A DNA stretch of 64,000 bases from Carya illinoinensis (Eukaryota > Streptophyta > Magnoliopsida > Fagales > Juglandaceae), in the NCBI RefSeq assembly GCF_018687715.1, contig NC_056754.1, forward strand, positions 11,493,501 to 11,557,500, given 5' to 3'. Under the pieces are notes generated by a model, which saw nothing but the letters and a program-made list of their open reading frames with translations, ran no database searches and was not told the DNA's origin. The first letter of the stretch is position 1; each line of letters begins with the position of its first letter. The position numbers and the translations under genes were made by a program. This document shows positions 21,626-32,306 of the stretch, piece by piece.

Positions 21626-24600
21626 TTGGTGACCCAAAAATTGACACCCCTCGTTATCTTCTATATGAACAGTTCTTCAACATGAACAGTTTTTCAACAT
21701 GCTTTAATATCACAATAACTTAGTGGGTATTCATTTTGACGATAGTTTGCTGAGTGTGAGATATTGCTAGTGCTACTACACAACCTAGGCATTAGGTAGC
21801 GTTATTTTTTGTTTTGCTTTGAGTTTATACACAAATAGTGAGCATAGTTACTAGCTTTAGTAAAAATTTAATTTGAAATAATTTTAATACAATTCACAAA
21901 ACCTTGATTGGCCAGCAATGTCCTCAATAGTTGCAACAATTGGTTGTCAATATTCATTGACCATCTGAGTTACCCTGCCATGGAGTATTTACCCATTTCA
22001 GTTGTCGACACTCATGTTTCTCTTGCCAAACCCCCAAACATACCCAAACCATTAATATAAGAAAGTGGCTCAGGAAAAGAAATGGCAACACATAGAAAGT
22101 GCTAAACATCATCCATGGTTGCAACAATCGGTTGCCAATAATGATTGGCCATCCGAGTTAGCCTATGATGGAGTATGTTACAAAATTTCTGTGTTCCCAC
22201 TCAATTTTGTTATCATTATAGTTGAGGGGGATACACAACCAAAATCAAACTAAAGAAGAAAAGCATCCAACAAAAAAATACCTTTCCTAGCATGTCTCAA
22301 CAGCTGAACAACCTTGATCTATTTGTTAAGCATGGATGGTATCATAGCACAACAAGTCAAATAAGTAAATAATCCAACCAAGAAAATAACTTCACAATTG
22401 GGAGACTTATAAAGATAATGAAGATTTTAGGTTGAAACAGAATTTTCAAATTCACAAAATAATTTTGTTGTGAATTTGAAAATTACAAGCTACTTCTAAA
22501 CACAATTGAAGAACAACCAATTATAAGAAGCTTTTAGATTTGAAGAAGATGCAATGATGTTCAACATATCACATCAAAACTAGTGAAATAAGAAACTAAT
22601 AAAGGAAAAAAAAAAGAATATTATAGCCCAATCACAACTGAACAGCAATGATACCAAAGTAATCCAACTTTTACAAAACTGAATAACATGCCTATAATGT
22701 AGTAAAATACCTAAATCACAAAACTGAATATCAAGTTTCACAAAATTGAACAACATGCCTATAGATATCTCACATCCACCATTTTTAACAACATCTCCAA
22801 ATTGTTAAGCAATATAAAATATCACATCTAAATAGCTGTGCGATATTTCAAAGAAGTAAATAATCCAACCAATGTAAGAACTTCACAACTGGGGGCTTAT
22901 AAAATATTTAAGACTTTAGGTAGAAACAACATGGATAAGTCACAAGATAATAATGAAAATAACAAGCTTTCAAGTTTAAACACAACTGAATAGCAAAGAG
23001 ATGAAACTAATCCAACCAAAATGGCAAAGTAATCCAACTAACAGAACTAAACAGCATGCTTATATCATAGCAGAATAGTTGAAATTACAAGAAAGCACAC
23101 AAATTACAAAATAGTAGAAAAGAGATTTTGGGAGGAGGCTAAGAATGAGTTTTTATTTTTCTTTTTTTATTGAGGTATAGGTAAGCACATAACACAAGAT
23201 TGAATGGCTGCAAAATGGTTGCCTTTATGAAAGTTTCACAAAAAAAGACCATTTGGGTTACCCTATCATATCGAGCTTGCCCCATTGACAAAAGCTGTGA
23301 TTTTACAAATTTATCATATTCAATTTAACTATCATCACAACCTAATTACAGCCTAGCTATCATTACAATCTAGTTACATATATAGCTCCAACGATAGCCT
23401 CTACTAAGTCAAGAATTAAAGCTACAAAGAACAAAGTAATGATAGTGGGAAAAAGCAAATAAGTAATCAGCAACAAGAATCAAAAAGTCAAAAACTGGTG
23501 AAGCCAACCAACACAACAATACGAGAGCAAAACGAAGTGTCAGCTTGACCAAATAGAAAACTAAGAAGTATATATAAGTAAAATGTTAGATCATAGTGTT
23601 TCCTTATTCGATTTTTAACTTTGAATTTAGAAAAAGTTAACAAAGTTAACAATTCACAAAAGTTACGATTTTTAAATATGAAAATAGATAAAGTTACCAA
23701 ACATAGAAAATAATGGCAAGCTCACTTGAATATGTTACATAACATTTATCTAAATACAAAACACTTTTATGTGAAATCTAAACATATTATTAGCATGTGA
23801 AAATCTTGATAGAATCATACATAAGAGCTAGATTGAATAAACCCAAGAAAGTACACAAACATGAATTTCACATGCAATTCCTCGAAAGTGGCAAGCTCAT
23901 TGATTTTACCTACTACATTAGCATCTTAAATTACACAGAGTGAAAATGGCAACCTAGATTGAATAAATTATATAGCAATTACGCAAAACAAAAATCAAAT
24001 AAGTAGTACAATGTCAATGACAAGGTAAAAGACACTGAAACAAAATACATTAGAGTTGCGTGTGAAACTCTTCATAAGAATCAAATGGCAAGATAGATTC
24101 AATAAATTACATAAATTTTACAAAACAAAAAGGAAATGAGATAGTGAATTTGTATGGGTTAGTCATTGATAGTGAAACAAAGCATCTGCTATATCAAATT
24201 CTAGGCATACCGAAATGGCAAAGCTAGATTAAATAATAAAATACATAAATTTCACAAAACAGAAATCAAATAAGTAGTGAAGGTTGTTGGAATGCCCACT
24301 GATAGTGACACAAAGTAGCATGTCAAATTCGTAGCACACTGAAATGACAAAGTTAGATTGAATAGCAGAACACATCAATTTCACAAAACACAAATCAAAT
24401 AAGCAGTATTTCGTAATGGGTTGGTCTCTGATTTTATAATTTTTTTTTTTCCAAAACTTGTACAACAATCGCCATTATAGAAACTCAAGAAAAGCATACA
24501 CAGAAACCATTTTGGTCTAGTGGGCTAGGGTTTTTGACATCTACCTCAATATTTAACAATGGATTTACAGAGACCCAAAATGGTAGAGCACAAACAAAAT

Positions 24601-25080
24601 TGTTTACAAAATTTCTCTTAGAGCTGACGGCATGAGAGACAAGAATTGTGTGTGTGAGTTTGTGAGAGATGAAATGGTTATCGTGAGGTTTTTGTGTGAG
24701 TTTGTGAGATGAGAATTTTACCTATCATGAAAATTGTCAAAGGGGCTACTATTGATGGATGAGTGCGAGAGAGAGCCGATAGCAACTAGGGCATGAGGGA
24801 CATTGAGGATGCTGGAGAGGAAGAGAGAGGGACAGAAAAATAATTAAAAATAAGAAAGTGAATATACGGTGGTTCCCCATATATGGGGAACAACTATAAC
24901 AAGTGTAAACATCAACCACAAAAATAGGGAATCAGATGGGAGGATGAGATGCAGTCTTTCCCCAAATTCAATCTCAAAATTTGGAGAAGAAGAACATATA
25001 AAGAGCTGAATGCAGTGCTCTAAAGGGATCTCTCAAAAAGGGAAAATTTCCCACCACGAGCGGTGCACGTTTTTTTTTTC
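21626..25080 (+). other. AT-rich repeat-bearing spacer; no gene seen
   Basis: No coding region is supported. Internally repeated pieces include about 65 bp at 21930 and again at 22120 (CAACAATYGGTTGYCAAT... ending ATGGAGTAT), and about 75 bp at 22370 and again at 22855 (AAATAATCCAACCAA...AACTTCACAA). A ~130-bp tandem array follows at 23829-24430. The right end (24650-24850) has GTGTGAGTTTGTGAGA-type sequence. The whole may be one decayed non-autonomous element inserted between copy 2 of the direct repeat and the UGT, but I could not define its ends. Confidence 0.5.
23829..24430 (+). repeat. ~130-bp imperfect tandem array
   Basis: The anchor TAGATTNAATA followed by TTTCACAAAAC and AATCAAATAAG recurs at about 23829, 23955, 24093, 24225 and 24354, a spacing of 126-138 bp. 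The copies are diverged. No function is evident. Confidence 0.65.
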
Positions 25081-25117
25081 TCAACCCCTTTTGTAATGAA
25101 TAAGATTTTAATAAATT

Positions 25118-25598
25118 AAGGCCCAGTTTAGTTAGCTAGATGAGATACTTATATCTCTTTTGGAGTTGTACGGTACAAAGGCCTTGTCTATTCAAATGGT
25201 GTATTTCATCTCTAAATTTTAAAAATATTCACTGAAATTAACAGCAAGTAAAATAGTGTAAAATTGACAATAAACAGGACAAAATAGTAAATGAATAGTA
25301 CAAAATTGATAGAAAAGTAAGTGAATAGTATAAAATAGTAAATGAACAGTCATAATTAACAAAAATAGTAAGTGAATAGTAAATTACTAGTGCAAAATCT
25401 TAAATGAACGGGTTTCCTCCAAATCGTGGGATCCACACCTTTTTTAAATTACAAAAAGTAAAAACTATCCCATCTCATCACACTATCCAAACACACATTT
25501 TTAACAAATTATTTCATGTAATTTTAGTTAAAAAATCTCGTTACTATTAAAAAATCTCATTTTATTTTATGTGAATTATATAACCAACCGAGACCTTA
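25118..25598 (+). mobile_element. MITE-like element with AGGYCY...-type inverted ends
   Basis: The left end AAGGCCCAGTTTAGTTAGC pairs imperfectly with the right end ATAACCAACCGAGACCTT. Between them are repeated AAAATAGTAAGTGAATAGT-type units (25240-25400). The size and structure fit a non-autonomous element. No clear TSD was found. Confidence 0.4.
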
Positions 25599-26230
25599 GA
25601 TTTTATCAATAAAAGTATTGAAATTAAAATCTTAAAAACTAGAAAAATTCTCTAAAATTTGCTCGTGTATGATAGGTACAAGAATGCCGTTGTCTTTTTA
25701 TTTGTTTATTTATTTATTTTTATTTTTTACTTTAGTGATATAATTAACCCAAATCAGTGGGTGGGTTAGACTTTTATGGAGTTTTACTGTGCTTTGTGTT
25801 GTATATAATCCTAATTGCCAAAAAACGAAAAACACAAAATTGCTAGAGATGGTGTTCGCTTGGCTGGCCGATGAACCGATAAAATCTAATTACTAGGATC
25901 TGAGACATTTTCTAGATTATACCCAATCAACATACTCTTGTATTTTTTTTTTTCAATTTTTTTAATCTAAGAATTCAGATATCATCTTGCTAAACTCCAA
26001 CATCTGCGGTAGACTTTCATGATCCGTTAGCTGCATCCAACTGAAACTTGTAAGAAAAATGTTTAATCCATTATCATGCTAAACGTAGGGTATATAATAT
26101 AGCTTTAACAGCACCATTTTTATGATGCACACAAGCAACAAAACTCGATCCTTGAAACACGAAAAGATCCATTCATTTTTCATCAAATCACACGCTCGCA
26201 CATATATATTTTCACTTCCCAGGCACTATA

Positions 26231-27667
26231 TTATAATTTGGCGACAGGTGACAGCAGCAGAGCCTCGATCAACCGTCCAAGTGAAGAATGCGAAGATCCA
26301 CCCTCCATCGCAGCCTTTCTACTATTCTCGCTCATCTCTTTCACCCTCTTCCTCGCCTCCATATCAGGTTCCATCAAGCATTTCACCGATTGCTCTATCT
26401 TCTCAGCCATCACAAGCTCACCATCACGCCTGTAATCCATCTTCAAGTCCACTGCTAGCCCCAGATCCCTCACCATCTGGAATGCATTTATTTGCTGTTC
26501 CGCGTACATTGGCCATGCGGCCATCGGTACACCATACCACACACTCTCCAAGATCGAGTTCCATCCGCAATGTGTCACAAACCCTCCGATGGATTTGTGG
26601 GACAGCACCTCCACTTGTGGAGCCCAACCACATATAATTCCAACTTCTTTCGTTCTTTCCAGAAATCCTGGGGGCAATATCTCGTCCAGATTATTGGAAT
26701 CCGTAAGCGGGGCAAACCTATCACTTGAGATTCTCAAACGTTTTGACCACAGGAATTAGTGGCCACTCCGCTTGAGCCCAAGTGCTATCTCTTTCAGCTG
26801 GGGTGCACTGAAGGTCCCCCAGCTTCCAAAGCACAGGAACACCACCGATGATGGAGGTTGATCATCAAGCCACTTCATGATCTCCTCGTGTTTGATCTGA
26901 TTGACTCCCGAATGATTCTTATTCTCGAGGTCAATCACCGGCCCCACTGTGTAAACTGGAGGCGTTTTATCATCCAGAAATGAGTCAACCGCATGGGTTT
27001 CCAGCTCGTAAAACGTGTTGACAATAATCCCATCGACCTCTTTGAACTTTCTACCACGGTTTACCATGGGTAGGTACTCAAGGCCTTTGACGACGACCGA
27101 ATTTTCCAACGCAAACGAAGGGAAAACACTAGAAGGAACTGGGTTAACATAACTCGCGATGACTGAATCCGGATCCGATTCTCTAAACGGGATGCCCAGC
27201 TGGTCATGTCGAGTTGGAAGGTAGAGCATGAAACCAAGAAAGGCAGCATTACTTGTGAAAAACACATAAGACGGGACACCAAGCTCATGAGCCACATCGA
27301 TCATGGAGGAATTGAACATATCAACCACCAACCCTGCAAGTGGAATGGTAGTTGGCAATACCTGGTTGAGGATAGCTTCTTTGACAAGATCATTTTGGCT
27401 CTGTACGCGATGGGTGTTGTCTTTCTCAACAGGCTTTTCTTGGCGTTGTGAGTCTACATGAGGAAGATGGATAAATTTTACACGGGTATCGGAAGCAGCA
27501 ATCGACTCTATGTACGCATCGGTTGTGACTACATGTCCTCGCTTGGTGCTGAGAACCGTGACTGAGAAACAGTCATCTCGATCAAGCAATCGCTTCGAAA
27601 ACTAAATAGCTGAAACGAGATGACCCATTTCGGGACTCGGGATGAACACAAGCTCTACTCTCTTCAT
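26231..27667 (-). pseudogene. UGT71-like glycosyltransferase paralogue with two nonsense codons
   Basis: The reading frame from the ATG at 27667 to the stop at 26231 has exactly the same length as the intact paralogue (1437 nt) and no net frameshift. Two internal stops break it: TAG at codon 22 (27602-27604) and TAA at codon 304 (26756-26758), just before the FLWS block. His16 (PEMGHLVS), the VVDMF acidic block, and the whole PSPG box (WAPQVEVLSHKS...HCGWNS...YAEQQ) are kept. The first stop lies six codons after the catalytic His, so no functional product is expected without readthrough or a downstream start. The region after the HLPHVDS block differs more from the paralogue than the rest. 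A copia element sits 150 bp upstream of the ATG. Confidence 0.9.
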
Positions 27668-27715
27668 CTTGCAGTACCAAATTACCAGCTGTTATGTCGT
27701 CCTTTCTTCTTTCTT

Positions 27716-27723
27716 CTATATAC
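27716..27723 (-). promoter_or_regulatory. Probable TATA box of the dead UGT
   Basis: The minus strand reads GTATATAGAAG about 50 bp before the ATG, matching the position of the paralogue's box. Confidence 0.45.
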
Positions 27724-27756
27724 CCTTCACACATATATAAAGCAATCATGGAATGA

Positions 27757-27771
<15 letters not shown>

Positions 27772-27799
<28 letters not shown>

Positions 27800-27817
27800 A
27801 TAATAAATATCTATCCC
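27772..27817 (+). repeat. Left copy of a ~46-bp duplication flanking the copia element
   Basis: A (TA)n run followed by TATAATAATAAATATCTATCCC ends exactly at the 5' LTR. The same arrangement directly follows the 3' LTR at 37488-37533, with 22 bp of non-microsatellite sequence identical. This is far longer than the usual 5-bp TSD. Confidence 0.75.
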
Positions 27818-28641
27818 TGTTTGTTATTACTTTAATTACTAATGATTTTAATATGTGATTAAGTGTTGTGAAGACTTTGTGGCCCGATCTCGTTCCCTGA
27901 AGCTCTAAATCAGCATTAAAGGCACGTGAGGAACATGTGCCGTGAACCTGAAGGGAGATGCTGAGCTGCGATGTAATACACGTGTTGCTGATCCGTTATA
28001 CCATATATATGCTCTCTTATCTGATGTAACCCTAAGAGAGTGACCTCATTTGTGTATCGGCAGAAACCAGAGAGGTAAAGAGGAAAGGAAAGGGCGATTC
28101 TCTAGGGTTTTCTAGGGTTTGTTCTTGAGAGGAGAAATCCATGTGATTTCTGTGTAAGTGATGAGAGGGTTCTGTAATCCTATGAACTAAAGCTTCTCTA
28201 TGATTCATTGATTTATCAATAAAGATCTCTGATGTCATTCCTGCCGTGGATGTACACCGATAGGGTCGAACCACGTATCTCGATGTGTTCTTTCCTTACT
28301 TTCTTATTTTTCTTACTTTTCTTGTTCATATCTATTTCTCGTAATCTCCTGATATATCTGTTCTTGTTTATCTTGTTGATTCGTGCTTTATATCTGATCT
28401 GGAAGGTGCTGTATATTAAGAGTTGTATCTGTGTTGGTATAATGTTGGTTTTGTGAACATAGCTGATATATATATTGTGACTAGTGCAATCTTAAGCATT
28501 CTGTTTTGAGTCATAAACAGAAAGAAATACTTGTCGTTGTTTTTCTGTAAACAAATCTTATATATAGAATATTAAACAGTGGATTTCATTATTAAATAAA
28601 TCTTGGCAATTTTGTAACTATAAAACATAAGTTTTATAACA
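27818..28641 (+). repeat. 5' LTR of the copia element (first ~31 bp missing)
   Basis: It aligns with 36674-37487 from its first base, TGTTTGTTATT, to ...TTTTATAACA. The 3' LTR begins 31 bp earlier, at TGTAATATGTG next to the PPT, so this copy lacks the outer end needed for integrase processing. Confidence 0.85.
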
Positions 28642-28643
28642 AG

Positions 28644-28662
28644 TGGTATCTAGAGCCAGGTT
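28644..28662 (+). other. Primer-binding site (initiator tRNA-Met type)
   Basis: TGGTATCTAGAGCCAGGTT starts two bases after the LTR. It matches the copia consensus TGGTATCAGAGCC with one extra T. Confidence 0.75.
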
Positions 28663-28664
28663 CA

Positions 28665-31600
28665 ATGGGGACTATGAGATTTGATATAGAAAAGTTCACT
28701 GGTAACAATGATTTTGGCCTATGGAGAATAAAGATGAGAGCACTGCTAGTCCAACATGGACTACAGGATGCTCTCCTATGTGGGAAACAGAAGGGCTCTT
28801 CCTCAAAAGAGGAAGATAAGGGGTCTGTCCAGAAGGACATTTTCCAGAAAGCCCATAGTGCCCTAATCCTCTCTCTTAGGGATAAAGTCTTAAGAGAGGT
28901 GGCTAGTGAGGACACGGCTGCAGGCATTTGGCTAAAATTAGAAAATCTATATATGACAAAGTCTTTAGTAAACATATTACACAAGAAAACAAAACTATAT
29001 ACTTTCAAGATGACCCCTGGGACTCCAATAGGACAGCACCTAGATGAGTTCAACAAAATCATATTAGACTTAACTAATATAGACATTAAGGTGGAGGATG
29101 AGGATCAGTCCATCCTTTTGATGAGTTCTTTGGACTCATCATACCTAAGTCTAAAAGAAACCATGATGTATGGTAGGGACTCTTTGACACTTGATGAAGT
29201 ACAATCTGTACTTCATACTAGGGAACTTCAAAGTAGGGGAGATACCAAACAGAATCATGGGGAAGGCTTGTCTGTCAGGGGCAAAATAGAAAAGAGAGAA
29301 AAGAAGGGCAATAATGAAAGTAAGAGGTATAGGTCTAAGTCAAAGGGAAAACAATTCAAGTGTTTCCACTGTCACAAGGAAGGGCATTTTAAGAAAGATT
29401 GCCCTGATAGGAAAAATAATCCTGAAAATAAAACCAAAGAGGCAGGGGATGCCTCTGTGGTTTTAGAAGGGTATGAGAGTGCTGAGGTACTCACAATGAG
29501 TGAGGTTGATTCAAAAACAGAGTGGATAATGAATTTTGGATGCTCTTTTCATATGTGTCCAGTAAGGGAGTGGTTTGAGACATTCTTTGAACAAGAAGGG
29601 GGACATGTAATTCTAGGTAACAACAAGGCCTGCAAAGTCATGGAAATAGGGTCAGTTAGACTTAAAATGCATGATGGAATTGAAAAGGTTTTGAGTGAGG
29701 TCAGATTCATACCTGAATTAAAGAGAATTTTAATTTCTCTTGGTATGCTTGACTTGGTAGGTTATTCTTTCAAATCTGAGGCAGGGGTACTTAGAGTTAC
29801 TAAAAGTTCCCTAGTTATCATGAAAGGAGAAATAAAAAATGGGTTATATACACTACTTGGGAAAGCAGTAGTTGGGGAAGCATCCCCAACTCAAAACATA
29901 GTAGAAAACAAAGCTGTACTATGGCATAGGAGGCTTGGGCATGTAAGTCAAGGGGGGCTTTTAGAATTACAAAAACAAGGGCTGCTGAGTGATCCAAACC
30001 TAGGAAATTTACCTTTATGTGAAGATTGTATCTATGGAAAGGCAAAAAGGGTTAGTTTTAAATCAGCAACCCACAACACTAAGCAAACCCTAGATTATGT
30101 TCATTCTGACCTATGGGGACCAGCAAGAGTAAATTCACATGGTGGAGGGAGCTATTTTCTCTCTTTAGTGGATGACTACTCTAGGAAGGTTTATATTTAC
30201 ATCCTTAAAAACAAGAGTGACACCTTTGAAAAGTTCAAGGAGTGGAAGACTCTTGTAGAAAATCAAGTAGGTAGAAAACTCAAGATCTTAAGGACTGATA
30301 ATGGTTTAGAGTTTCTCTCAAATGAGTTTAACATGTACTGTCAAAAGGAAGGAATTCTTAGGCATAAGACAGTGAGGGAAACCCCACAATAGAATGGCTT
30401 AGCTGAAAGAATGAATAGAACCATCTTGGAAAAGGTAAGGTGCATGTTGTCAAACTCAGGGCTGCCTAAAACATTCTGGGCAGAAGCTGCCACTACTGCT
30501 GGACATCTGATTAATAAATGTCCTTCATTTGCCATAGGTTTTAAAACTCCTCATGAGTTATGGTTTGGAAAACCTCCAAAGTATGACTACTTAAGAGTTT
30601 TTGGGTGTGTTGCCTATGCACATTCAAAAATTGACAAGTTGGAACCTAGGGCACTTAAGTGCATCGTCATAAGGTATCCTGAAGGTGTTAAGGGTTACAA
30701 GCTATGGGTAGATGGATCAGGAAGATATAATAGCATAGTGAGCAGGGATGTGACTTTTAATGAGTCACAAATGGCTCGGGTACAGGAAGAAAGGGTAGAC
30801 CAAAAAACTGTTAAGTCCCCAAGAGGATCTCAGATTGAGGTGGAGCAAGTAAAGGCTCAATCTGAACCTAAAATTGGGGAAAGTAGTCACCCTGAGGAAG
30901 AGTACTCAGGGAACATGGTTCAAGATAGAGCTAACTCCTATAATCTAGTAAGAGATAGGCAAAAGAGAGTCATTAAACCTCCTATAAGGTATGGTCAAGC
31001 TGATTTAACTATGTATGCCTTAACAATAGCTGATGAGATAGTTTATCAGGAACCTAAAACTTATAAAGAGGCAAAGGCTAGCAAGAATTCCTCCAAATGG
31101 ATCCTTGCTATGCATGAGGAAATGAAATCTCTAAATAAAAATAAAACCTGAGTTTTAGTGCCTAAACCTAGAGGGGTTAAGCTTGTTGGATTCAAGTGGA
31201 TCTATAAAAAAAAGGAAAGCATGCCAGGGGTAGAAGGGACCAGGTATAAGGCTAAACTAGTATTCAAAGGATTTACACAGAGGGAAGGAATTGATTTCAA
31301 TGAAATCTTCTCCCCTGTGGTTAAACACAGCTCCATTAGGCTACTGCTAGCTTATACAACTTTTGAAAACTTGCATCTAGAACAGTTAGATGTTAAAACT
31401 GCTTTTCTGCATGGAGAACTTGAAGAAGAAATTTATATGTAGCCTCCTGAAGGTTTTACCAAAGAAATTAAAAATAATCAAGTGTGTCTTCTTAAAAAAT
31501 CTTTATATAGTCTCAAACAATCACCTAGACAGTGGTATAAGAGATTTGATACACACATGATTAATAATGATTTTAAAAGAAGCTGCCATGATAGTTGTGT

Positions 31601-32306
31601 CTATTACAAGGAAGAAAAAAGAATATTTGTTTATCTCCTATTGTATGTTGATGACATGCTGGTTGTTTGTAAAGACATTGTTTTAATTGATCAAGTTAAA
31701 AGCATGCTAAAATCAGAATTTGAAATGAAGGAATTGGGTTTTGCTAAGAGAATTTTAGGAATGGAAATTGAAAGAGATAGGAATGCTGATATGCTATACT
31801 TATCTTAGAAAAATTACATCTCTAAAATTCTCAATAGATTTGGTATGGAACATGTCAAGCATGTAGTAACACCCTTAGGGCAACATTTCAAATTGTCTTT
31901 AGATCAACCTCCTAAAACAGACTCTGATATTAGTTTTATACAACAAATCCCTTATGCTAGCATGGTGGAATTATAATGTATGCAATGGTCTGTTCTAGGC
32001 CTGATCTAACCTATGCAGTGAGTGTAGTTAGTAGATTTATGGGTAACCCAGGAAAACCCCACTGGCAGGCCATTAAATGGGTATTAAGATACCTGGCTGG
32101 CACTATTAACTTGGGTCTCACTTTTGGGAACAACGTGAAAGAGGGTTGTGAATTGGCTAGCTTTGTAGACTCTGATTTTGCTGGGAGCATAGATACTAGG
32201 AAGTCATTAACTGGTTATGTATTTATTGCTTTTGAGGGGGCTATTACCTGGAAATCACACTTACAATCTGTGGTGGCATTGTCCACCACAGAAGCTGAGT
32301 ATATAG
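28665..32306 (+). pseudogene. copia gag-pol polyprotein, up to mid RNase H
   Basis: Gag starts MGTMRFDIEKFTG and carries a knuckle CFHCHKEGHFKKDC near residue 235. The protease active site reads WIMNFGCSFHM where the lineage has a DSG, so the catalytic Asp is lost. GAG-pre-integrase (LWHRRLGHVS) and integrase follow, with Asp in HSDLWGP, Asp in RTDNGLEF and Glu in NGLAERMN. RT includes KLVGFKWIYKKK and YVDDMLV. RNase H begins near STTEAEYI and is cut by the insertion at 32307. Stops lie at 30390-30392, 31149-31151, 31440-31442 and 31806-31808. A frameshift near 31970 precedes YAMVCSRPDLTYAVSVVSRF. The overall style is Tork-like. Confidence 0.9.
32302..32306 (+). repeat. Left TSD (TATAG) of the solo LTR
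   Basis: TATAG precedes TGTAACAGCC and recurs at 36219-36223 after ...GCGTCACA. Confidence 0.9.
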
